From contig OX578285.1 of the NCBI GenBank assembly GCA_951217055.1, positions 57,695,102 through 57,759,101 on the forward strand: a DNA stretch of 64,000 nucleotides, read 5' to 3'. The notes under the pieces were generated by a model. It was not told where the DNA came from and ran no database searches. It saw nothing but the letters and a program-made list of their open reading frames with translations. A program made the position numbers and the translations under genes. Numbering within the stretch: the stretch's first letter is position 1; every line of letters starts with the position of its first letter. Below are positions 54,328-64,000 of the stretch, piece by piece. This DNA is from Gerris lacustris (Eukaryota > Arthropoda > Insecta > Hemiptera > Gerridae).

Positions 54328-55861
54328 TCGCTAGTATACCTGCAAAACCTCGTATGTACCAAATCCAAAATTTTACAGGAGAGCAAAAAAACTGAATATG
54401 TGTTTAATCTTTTACTTCTATGACACGTTGCCCATATATATGATGTTTTACTACCATTGGAGGTTTTATATACACTCATAATTAAAATTATAATTAAATT
54501 ATGATTTTGTGGACTGATTTTGTACTTACGAGGATTTAGACAAGAACTTTTGTCGAGTTACAAGGTTTTACAAAGAAAAATAAAACTATTTTGAATTACC
54601 TATTTTGTGTAATTACTTTATAGAAATAAAAAAACAAACATAAAAAGTAGGAAAAATATAAATAAATAAAATTTAATACTAATAATGAACATATTTTAAA
54701 GTGAAACAACGGAAGAGAATTCGTAGTTTGATTGTTAAATTCAATACCATTTTTTGAACCAACAGCAAGTGAATATCATGAAAGTTAAAAACAAAACAAA
54801 AATATAATTTTAATAGACATCTACCTAATGTTTCATAGGGAATTAATAAAAACTTTTACATTCTTTAAAGATATAATAATAATCATTAAATGCACGAAAA
54901 AATGATAATGAAATAGAAAAATGCTGAGAATGTGATAAAAATGCCAGTAATATTCAATTAATAATTAAAGAATCGTAAAACACAAAATAATCATTGTTCG
55001 ATAGAAAATTTATAATTTAAAGTATAAACCTTATGTGTGTTTTGTACTTTAAGTGATTATGTAAAATTAAAAAAAAGTTCTAACTGTTTAAAAAAATGAT
55101 AATACAATCGAAGTAGCAAGAAGGAATCAATGATGACAGGTTTATCCCCTCGGGGCGATTATCCTTTGATAAAAAGTTAAGACTTATTTTAATCGGCATC
55201 GTCAAGTAAATAATAATAGTTTGTAAAGGTTTAAAAAAGCAAAAATAAAAAAAAATAAAACATTTTTGTAAGAAGGTAAGATGTCAAAAACCTCGTATGA
55301 TTATTTTACTACGTGTGGTCTAGTAAATAAAACCACGTAAGTCCAGAATAAAAACACGTATGGTAATTAAAAAGTAGCTTTAAAACCTCGTAAGTTTATA
55401 TACATTTGGTACAAAACCACGTAAGTAACCATAAGTTGAATTTCCTTAGAACAATGCATCGTATAAAACCATGTATGTCTCCTGAACTGCAAAACCTCAT
55501 TAAAACTCGTGATAAATAGTTGTTATAATTGATAAAAACGCAAGTTTAACTTAAAAAAATTAATAATATAATAATTTTAAGTACAAATTTGTCAATATAA
55601 ATCATTTAACTTATTTTGAAACCAGAACTGAGCTGTAGCCTGCGTGCGGCGTGCTTCTTCTTCAGACATACGAGGATTTACTACCTTCCTTGTAACCTTC
55701 TCGACTTACCAGCTTTTTCAATCGCTGTTTCACGGCGTCGTAGTCGACAAAAACGTACAATATTTCACACGGAGACGCAGTCAACCTAAATCTATCGAAA
55801 TATGAAATAAAAAAAAAATCCCAAAAATCGGACTTACGAGGTTTTGCAGGTATACTAGCGA
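54328..55861. mobile_element. 1.5 kb TIR element with repeated AAAACCWCGTAWGT motifs
   Basis: TIRs TCGCTAGTATACCTGCAAAA plus CCTCGTAWGT at both ends. About ten internal motifs of the form AAAACC(T/A)CGTA(A/T)GT occur in both orientations (for example 54524, 55286, 55329, 55382, 55412, 55465 and 55665), concentrated at 55280-55500. No transposase was recognised; a minus-strand frame at 55662-55925 spans the right TIR and is doubtful. The superfamily is unknown. Confidence 0.7.
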
Positions 55862-55984
55862 TAAGAACATTGCGTTTTATTATGGTGTGAATAAATGAAA
55901 CACTTCCGCAATGACCCCACCCCAATGCTATAGAAATACAGTACCTAAAAATAGATAGTTAGGCCTATGACATGATGGGTGATA

Positions 55985-57232
55985 ACAGTAACAACGGGCA
56001 TGGAACTTTTGCTACTTGCTCTATTTTAAGTTAAAATATAGTTATTAACAATAAACTTACTTTTATAAAAAAAAGAAAAACAAAGTTCTGAATAAATAGT
56101 CCATGTTAGTTGAACCTGTCCATTAGTACTACTGTTCTCTATTTTGTAGCTGAAGGTACTTTGAAGACTGATTTGCTGGTGAAGTTAGGCATCTGGACAC
56201 GAGAGTGGTTCTTATACATCCGTCTCAAGATTCAGCTCCACAAACTTTTCCTGAGGCTTCCATGACGAGTTTTACACAGCGTTCAACAGCCTCCGTGTGA
56301 ACATGGAATTGCTTGAAACCAATCAGGGATTGAGTCACTGTCGATGTGCGATTTGATCTCGTATTCACTGATTTCTGCCAACAATGGGGGAGAAGATAAT
56401 TCACAGTCCATCCAGTTAATCGTTTCTTCTTGTGCATTGAAGTGAATTTTTGGTGGCGTGAATGTTCTTACTGTTTTCTATTCCACCACATGTTTGATCA
56501 ACTCAGACGGCCCGAAACTTGTTTACCAAGTAATACAATCGGTTACAAAGGTATTTGTCAAAACCTTTGCTTGATGTTATCGACCCTGTGATCGAACGGA
56601 ATGGTTTTTTCGCCCACCCAGAACACTTCCTTTTAGCCATGACTCAAGATGTCAAGAAACACATAAGAGAGCTCGAACTTAGAAGAATTCTGAAGGCAAG
56701 GCAGATAGATGCAAGAAGGAACACAGTAAGAAGAACATTCACGCCACCAAAAATCCACTTCAATGCGCAACAATACTCAGAAATGATTAACTGGATGGAC
56801 TGTGAATTATCTTCTCCCCCATTGTTGGCAGAATACGAGATCAAATCGCACATCGACAGTGACACAATCACTGACTGGTTTCAAGCAATTCCATGTTCAC
56901 TCGCAGGCTGTTAAACGCTGTGTAAAACTCGTCATGGAAGCCTCAGGAAAAGTTTGTGGAGCTGAATCTTGAGACGGATTTATAAGAACCACTCTGGTGT
57001 CCAGATCATCCATGCCTAACTTCACCAGCAAATCAGTCTTCAAAGTACCTTCGGCTACAACATTGAGAACAGTACTAATAGACAGGTTCAACTAACATGG
57101 ACTATTTATTCAGAACTTTGTTTTTCTTTTTTATAAAAGTAAGTTTATTGTTAAAGACTATACTGTAACTTAAATATTTAAGTTTTTTAAATATAGAGCA
57201 AGTCGCAAAAGTACCATGCCTGTTGTTACTGA
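55985..57232. repeat. Inverted duplication of a repeat-encoded gene
   Basis: The left arm (55985-56470) and right arm (56715-57232) are inverse copies with about 90 percent identity by eye. They include CCATGTTAGTTGAACCTGTC on the left and its inverse on the right. The right copy extends further into the gene. Both arms encode V-K-L-V-M-E-A-S-G-K-V-C-G-A-E-S. A transcript would fold into a ~480 bp double strand. Confidence 0.8.
56534..57010 (+). pseudogene. Repeat-encoded conserved protein, fragment
   Basis: The frame 56534-56914 reads S-K-P-L-L-D-V-I-D-P-V, F-F-A-H-P-E-H-F-L-L-A-M and R-E-L-x-L-R-R-I-L-K-A-R. After a one-base shift near 56890 it continues H-S-Q-A-V-K-R-C-V-K-L-V, E-A-S-x-K-V-C-G and D-G-F-I-R. 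I believe this pattern belongs to an uncharacterised protein family that is repetitive in insect genomes, but cannot name it. There is no ATG at the left edge, so the 5' part is missing. Confidence 0.5.
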
Positions 57233-57691
57233 AACCTGTCTTGCGCGACTAAAGACTGCTTCAGGAATAATCATCAAGGTGCTCACCTTTACCTATTATC
57301 ACCTTGCTGAATAAATAGTGAAATGTGGCTCCTTTCAAAGGATTTATTGCCTGACGTTTCAAAATGTTGCTAGAAAATATATACACTATTTTATCTTTAG
57401 AAATACCTTTAGCACAGGGATTGAAACGTCTGTTCTAATTAACATATAAAAAGGGTATATAAGTACCTTTTTAATGTTAACTTCAGTCACTGAAGCCCTT
57501 GTACAAAAGTAAACAAATTTTCACCCAATATAAAGGACAAGGAAATAAAAATGAAAGAAACGATAAAAAGTAAATAATAATGTTACAGATGTATTGAACA
57601 AGAATTTAACAAATTATTCTAGATTACAAGTTTTTTTCGGGTTATAAAGAACAAAAACAAAAAATTAATTTTATTTTCTTTTTAGGTTTTT

Positions 57692-57694
<3 letters not shown>
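57233..57694. other. Spacer, no gene recognised
   Basis: Nothing supported. Confidence 0.4.

Positions 57695-57735
<41 letters not shown>
57695..57735. repeat. Poly(T) run, 41 bases
   Basis: Homopolymer T. It could be the tail of a minus-strand retroposed sequence, but no body was recognised next to it. Confidence 0.9.
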
Positions 57736-57739
<4 letters not shown>

Positions 57740-59660
57740 AATGGTTATTATATCTATATAAAAATTAAATAATTTTATTCTTTTGCTTTATTCATCTCAT
57801 CCCATAAATAACAAATTCTCATCGATTTAAATAGAAAATAATAAATTAAAAGAAAACAGAAAATACAAATATTTTTAAATATAATTTAAATTATTATTTT
57901 TTAATAAGCTTTTATACATTTTTTTTTTTCTTCAAAAATGTAATAATTTGGTTTAAACAAATTTGAGCTAACTAACATTATTTGTATTACGGAAATCCAA
58001 AATATTACTATATTGTAAAATGAAAATATAAAATTATATAAATAATAATTAGTTAATATAAGGATGAAAAAAATATTATTTTAGATTAATTTAAATCATT
58101 TCGATTTCAAATGAAATAAATAAATTTAAAATTATTTTTATTAATTTAGTTTAAAGTATAACATTGTACCAATAAAATAAGACAGGCTCAAAACCTATTT
58201 TTTAAGTGACATTTTACAATTATTTTTTCACTTCTACATTAAGAAAAATATATTAAAAAATCTATTATAAACAAATGAATAATAACTTAAATATTTCAAA
58301 CGTTACAATAATAATTATAATGTCTAATAAATGTAGCAAGAAATGGATTATCTTTTTAATAATATTTTAATCAATAACGCAAACAAATTGAATCAACCAG
58401 ATTTATTTTGTTTATTATAACACTAATATAAAAAACCTGTATAAAAACAGTTTAAATATAAACATTAAACACGTGTCAATATTTAAATATATAAAGAAAA
58501 TATTTATATATTTAAATATATTTATTTATATAAATATATTTAAATATAAAAAGAAAATTTTTATATATTTAAATATATTTATTTATATAAATATCTTTTC
58601 AAATGTTTCAATATATTTAAATATGTATGAATATATAAAAAGTTTAAATAAATATATTTAAAGATATATATGTATCTAGTGGATATATATATATATATAT
58701 ATTTAAATATATGTATAAGTTACTTGAAATATAAATAAATATATTTATTTTTCATATTAGTATATATTATTGATGTTTAAATATAAACACTCATATTTAA
58801 ATATATAAATACATATTTGATTTTTTTATAAATAAAATATTTATATATTTAAATTTAATATAATTTATTTTTCTTTTGAAAATATTTATACATTATTTAT
58901 ATATTTAAATATATTTTATAAAAGCATTTACTCGTGCCTTATTTTCTTTCGGTCACGTAACTAATATATTTATTCTTTTTTTTAGCTAATGGAAGACTTG
59001 AATATATTAACAAGATTTATGGTTAAGATCGTTTTTTATTTAAATTAATTATTTTAATTTTTTTTTTTTTTTTTTTTTTCATTTTTTTATAATATAGTTC
59101 GAAAGAATAGATCAATTAGGAATTAAATTACCGTTAATTGAAGTTTAATAAATGACCATTTGATAAAAAAATTATAGTAAATCAAAAAGATATTTTTGTT
59201 ACAAAAAATGATTTTTTTTTACATTAATTTATTTATTTAATTTAAAAAAAAAAAAAAAATGATTGATGATAAAGATAAAATCAATGACATTTTGAATCAT
59301 TGGCACCTGATCGGCTTTATTAACTTTTTTTTATTGTTAAATTAGTTTTATTTTTAATTAAATATTACTTAATTAACGTATACATATATATATATTTCTT
59401 TTATTATATTCAGGTTTTAATAAATCAGATAAATATTAGATGGTAAAGTTTTCTTTTTAAAGTTATATAATTACTGTGGAAGCAACGTGTGTACTTGAAT
59501 TTAAGGATTTTTCTGAAAGTCTATAATGAATGAATCTAATGTGAGTTAATTGAAGAAGAATAAAAGCGTTTTATGAATTATTTACATTTTATACGTTGAT
59601 TTGCAAGAAGAAATATTCCTTATCAGACTAAGAAATTGTTAAATATTACATTATTTTTTT
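57736..59660. other. Extremely AT-rich tract
   Basis: Nearly 2 kb at well over 80 percent AT by eye. At 58440-58930 TATTTAAATAT-type palindromes recur irregularly. No gene; the frame at 58473-58661 is low-complexity. Confidence 0.6.
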
Positions 59661-59662
59661 AC

Positions 59663-59957
59663 TTCATCAGAAAAAAGAAATCTAAGTGATTTCATCATCA
59701 GAAAGAAGAAATCTAAGTGATTTCTTCATCAGAAAAAAGAAATCTAAGTGATTTCATCATCAGAAAGAAGAAATCTAAGTGATTTCTTCATCAGAAAGAA
59801 GAAATCTAAGTGATTTCTTCATCAGAAAGAAGTAATCTAAGTGATTTCTTCACCAGGAAGAAGAAATCTAAGTGATTTCTTCATCAGAAAGAAGTAATCT
59901 AAGTGATTTCTTCACCAGGAAGAAGAAATCTAAGTGATTTCTTCATCAGAAAGAAGA
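59663..59957. repeat. 31 bp tandem array, about 9.5 units
   Basis: Unit TTCATCAGAAAGAAGAAATC plus TAAGTGATTTC. Variants alternate (ATCAGAAAGAAG and ACCAGGAAGAAG), suggesting a 62 bp dimeric step in its second half. Confidence 0.95.
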
Positions 59958-62111
59958 AAATAATTTTTTAATTAGAGTCGAGAAATCGTGGTTGTTTCAC
60001 CGCTAAATTAAAGTTTTTTGTTTATATATAAATTGCATATTAGTGGATATTAATAGTAAATGTGGGGAAAGAAGAACGTGATGAGTTAAAACTTAATAAA
60101 ATATTTATATTATAAACTTTATTGAATAGCTAGGGTGTTATTATGATTAAAAAATAATATTTAACTAACATGATGTTAAATACGCGTGCGTTTTTGACGA
60201 AGTTTGTATTAGTTAAAGAGTTAGTGAACATAAGGAGTAGGTTGATATAATATTTTAAAAATGACAGGATTTAAATATTTATGGAAATTTGGAAGGAGAA
60301 ATGAGAACTAGGGAATGTTGGTAGATATATTTTATTACTTTGATTTAATGGTGGAATTAAATACTTATTGAAATGTGAAAGATAAAATGACGATGCAGGT
60401 AAAATTTATAAATATAAAATTAATTTAGGGGAAGATCTGTATAGTAAATGGAAGTCGAAGAGTGAAATTGATCAGTTAAGAAAACCGGAGTTAGTTAATG
60501 TTTTCAAGACCACTTTAGTCAAAATCGACTGACTAAAGTAGAAAGAACTAATCTCTATTAATAATTTGCTATTGCAGTTGAAACTGAACTGAATTATATT
60601 AGTTCCTGTCATAAGTATGTTGGAAGAATCAGACAAATTCTACTGACGATTTATAATAATTAGTCTTAAATATTAGTTAGTATTTGGTATTAGCTAGAAG
60701 ACGATGTGGTTATATGTTACAATTATAAGCGATTATTATTTTTAATAATTACTTACAAACTGGATGTCTATGATGGGATAGTTTTACGCGACACGATACT
60801 CCTCTTTATAGTAAGAGGTTATATTGCAATCATGTCGCAGATATGTTTTACGCCATAAATATTCGTTGTTTTGATTTAATATTTTTTTTTTTTTTTTTTT
60901 GTGACAAAACTGTAAAATTTCAGAGGATTTATTACGTATGCTATGAGACATTTTTATATTTATTTACAAAAATTAATAAAGGCCGTACACCTAATTATGG
61001 AGCTCAGTAGTTTTTTATTTTATGTATTTGTTTGTTGTTTATTTCTCATTATTTCTATAAAAAAATCGTAACTTACAGATCTCGGCAGCGTTTTGAAAGA
61101 CATTTCCATAAAAAAAAGATATTTATAAAAATTTGATTTATGATCGAATATTTGATGTGATTTTTTTTGATAATGCTTAACTGTTTTTTAATATAGTTTT
61201 ATATAATTAACTGCATTATAATATTATGCAACTCAAATGTTGAAGTGGCACACCTTGAAAAATCCTAAATATAATCATACTACATATATTAAGGAATTAA
61301 TTATAATTTTTTTTTCACCAAAATGATTTTATAAATAGGAAACAAAGATAAATTTTAAATTATTCTTAAATTGGTTATTAGAGATTATGTATTATTAACT
61401 TTTTAAAATAACGACTAAAATCAAAAATATTATTATTAAAGGAATTGATTTATAATTAGAAGAAATAATATTATTTTCTGTTTCTTTGAAATAGCAAATA
61501 ATGCCTTTATAATATCACAGTTTTAAGCATTTCTTTTTTCCGCAATTTCAAATTTTTTCAGCGATTTGAAAAGTCCAAAAAGTCCAGAGTCTTTTAGCAA
61601 AGGGTTTAGTTGAAGGAGTACCATTGGCCTTTATAACTATTAATTTTTGTTTTTGGAGAAAATTCATTGCCTTAGAAATAATTAGCTAACGATTGTCACT
61701 ATTTTCACTAACCTTAAAAACAAGTTATTCATCACTGGTTAAAAAATCCTCTGAATTTCACGATTTATCTAATGATCCTAAAATTTCCTATATTATCGAT
61801 TACTAACGATTACAATTAAATATAAATATAAATAGTACAGCATTAGTCTAACACTTAGTTGGTCCAAGAAAAAAAAAAAAAAAAAAAAAAAAATTGTACA
61901 TTATTCAGCGAACCAGAACAGATACAGCTATTTGTATTTTATTAAAAAAGATTAAATGTATTGGAGTAAATAAAAATTTAAAACGTCTGGATACCAGAAG
62001 ATTATTAATTTTTTAATTAGTTAAAACGCCTGGATACCAGAGAAGTATTAATTATAAATTATTCTTGAATACCAAAGAGGATTTTAATAATCTAGGTATA
62101 TCTTTTAAATA
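59958..62111. other. AT-rich spacer, no gene recognised
   Basis: Poly-T (about 60884-60900) and poly-A (61869-61893) tracts only. Confidence 0.5.
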
Positions 62112-62778
62112 TAAAGGCGGAAATACACATGCTAGTTACTCGCACAAAAACATACGAGTAGGCACGTGTAAACAGGCCTGCCAGCGCAAGTTTGCTAGTA
62201 GCTAGCACGAGTCTCCCTCAGCCCTTCCCTTTCGCGTATCTGACAACAACTCATCTACTTTCTCCGGAAGCATTCGCAATTGATTCCTAAAACCATTGAC
62301 GTCCCCGAACCGCATTTCATTTAGTAGCCACTGACTCGCTCCATGTACTTAATTCCCTTCTAGCTATCCAATCTTTACCCATACTCTTCGTGTCTTTTTA
62401 TTATTTTTCAAATGTTTTAAAACACAGTTTTTGCAAGTAACAGAACAATCTGGTTAATTTCATTCCGCACCGATACATTCATAAGGTACATTGAAACAAT
62501 TAATAAAACTATGAAAATTAATTAAATCAAATACAATTATTTAATTATTTATTCCGGCTAAAAGAAGGCAAGAAATGATTGCCTGTTTCAAAACTAGAAC
62601 TGTGACTGGAATGTGTATTGTCATGTGCTAGTAGCTGGCACAAGACCGATCATCCGGATGATACTAGCATGCTGTTTCACTGGCAAATGTACACAGCGTC
62701 TGCAGCATGCCAGCTACTGACGTGCTAGTAACTCGCCACTGGCATGCTTTTTTACTAGCATGTGTATTTCCGCCTTAA
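62112..62778. mobile_element. 667 bp MITE with (A)AGGCGGAAATACACATGCTAG termini
   Basis: TIRs AGGCGGAAATACACATGCTAG are perfect over 21 bases at both ends. Subterminal regions are rich in GCTAGTAxCTxGC and GCATGC(C)AG(T/C) motifs in both orientations. The interior (62230-62500) is unrelated and non-coding. No clear target duplication. Confidence 0.8.
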
Positions 62779-63490
62779 CAGTGAAGATTATTATCATTAA
62801 CCGTAGAGAATGAAGTTGAAAAAACAAACAATTTTTAAATTGGTTAGATTTTTGTAAAAAAAAAAAAAATAAAAATAATCTAGATGGTTTAGATGAGATG
62901 TTAGAATTTTAGGGAAAAACATGTGAAAGTTCATACTGTTTCCGATTCGGTTAGGGATTTAATTGTCACCAACATCTTAGTTGCTTTAGTACCTTGTGGA
63001 ACACAGCTAATTAACACTTCCTTTTAGGTTGTTCTTAGCAGCCTTACTTGTTACTTCATTAGTAGGTACCTTGTCTTCTTGTAATGTCTTTGTATGCTTG
63101 GGTTTGTCTATTTCTCTTTTCTCAGGATTCCAATCAATCGCGAAAATTTCCTTTACTAGGGTTTGCCCTACCCAATGCTTTCTTCACCATTTAATCTAAA
63201 TGGTCATCTCGGTTTCACTCTGTCTCTCCCGTAGTACATGGTTTGAGTGTGGTCAGTTCCAGCCAATATAATATATACTCTTCGTAATCAACGGCTACGA
63301 ACTTCTACAGCTTGTATGTAATTAAGCTTTTATGGAATTTGTAATTTCAAAGTTAAATAACAATCATCATCATCATCATCAACAACATGGAACTATGCTT
63401 CTATGCAGAACTTAGATTGTAGCAACATTAGCTACCTACACTGGACTTTATTGTTGGGTATGTCACAAAGTTTTGTACAGTATCTCCGTC
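62779..63490. other. Spacer, no gene recognised
   Basis: A short (ATC)n at 63362-63382. Composition is less AT-rich from about 63000, which may belong to the LINE relic downstream. Confidence 0.4.
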
Positions 63491-63491
63491 T

Positions 63492-63615
63492 TTTGGTTTA
63501 GTTAGCATTTTAATATCAGTGCTCTGCACCAATTTGGTTTAGTTAGCATTTTAATATCAGTGCTCTGCACCAATTTGGTTTAGTTAGCATTTTAATATCA
63601 GTGCTCTGCACCAAG
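63492..63615. repeat. 41 bp tandem array, three units
   Basis: Unit TTTGGTTTAGTTAGCATTTT plus AATATCAGTGCTCTGCACCAA, three essentially identical copies. Confidence 0.95.
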
Positions 63616-64000
63616 TTAAACGCTGTCCTCCACTGTCACCTCTTTCCTTCGACGGTTCCAACCATGGATGGTAAAACAAACTTGTGGTTGCAACCCAGCT
63701 CTGAAATCTAGTTGCTTTGATTTGTTCCTTAAAGTGCGAAATGTCCAGCCATACTATCTGTTGATCAGCTAGTCATTTTACTTGTAGTTATTTACTTGAT
63801 GTGCCTTCCTTAAAAACTCTTCGTAATTAGTAAGATTCCCATTCCATCAAACTCCCCAAGCAGCGATTGAAAAAAAAAAAGACTTGCAGCCTTTCCATTA
63901 TTTCTCTCTTTTTGGTTTCGCAACCATAAAGTAGTACATAGCTGCAATTGGATAGAATCATGTTGAATTTAATTGTAACAAATGGAGATACTCAAGGCCA
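63616..64000 (-). pseudogene. Possible LINE reverse transcriptase 3' relic
   Basis: The minus strand reads L-Y-G-C-E-T near 63920, the motif that follows the RT core in many LINEs, and further on M-A-G-H-F and F-x-S-W-V-x-x-T segments. Frames are broken. It continues past the window edge, so the call is tentative. Confidence 0.35.

Noticed and set aside
55662..55925. 87-codon minus-strand ORF as the transposase of the TIR element
   Set aside because: It runs across the right TIR and outside the element and has no DDE or DNA-binding motif.

Overview
This window looks like AT-rich, repeat-dominated intergenic DNA from an arthropod, most likely an insect. The evidence is the metazoan repeat content: Ty3/gypsy and BEL/Pao retroelements, Tc1/mariner and pogo-like remnants, LINE 3' ends, tRNA-derived SINE sequence, many MITEs, and long (AT)n and (ATT)n microsatellites. 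Bacterial-style operons, ribosome binding sites and dense coding are absent. I recognise no host protein-coding gene with confidence. Nearly every supported feature is a mobile element, a relic of one, or a satellite. Species assignment is not possible from this sequence alone.

Layout. 0-10 kb: two copies of a ~575 bp element (here called A), a Tc1/mariner relic, a foldback MITE, several copies of a second dispersed family (B) and a 118 bp tandem array. 10-20 kb: a pogo/Tigger-like relic, a hammerhead-ribozyme-bearing insertion with target-site duplication at 14.5 kb, an unexplained GC-rich island at 16.3-16.7 kb, and a 1 kb foldback element at 17.0-18.1 kb. 20-35 kb: a 44-45 bp array with a 285 bp higher-order duplication, a BEL/Pao C-terminal relic, four more A copies, a LINE 3' end, two MITEs, a hairpin-bearing 160 bp duplication, and a 14-copy 116 bp satellite. 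35-46 kb: a MITE inserted into a decayed ORF, a tRNA-derived SINE, a 98-codon ORF, and a 2.7 kb near-palindromic element with a 6 bp target duplication. 46.7-53.9 kb: an apparently intact Ty3/gypsy element (LTR-PBS-gag-pol-LTR), flanked on both sides by (AT)n and lying inside a BEL/Pao relic. 53.9-57.2 kb: a TIR element full of AAAACC(T/A)CGTA(A/T)GT motifs, then an inverted duplication of a repeat-encoded protein. 57-64 kb: extremely AT-rich DNA, a 31 bp array, a 0.67 kb MITE and a likely LINE relic.

How it works together. The only coding pair that could act as a system is the gypsy gag and pol, with pol in the -1 frame overlapping the end of gag. The rest records nested insertions. The most interesting non-coding item is a complete hammerhead core (7 bp stem III, CUGAUGA, 4 bp stem II, GAAA) inside a 227 bp, strongly hairpinned insertion. 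Next is the A family, whose 56 bp palindrome shows a compensatory base-pair change between copies and which carries a canonical NRF1-type GCGCATGCGC site upstream of a short ORF.
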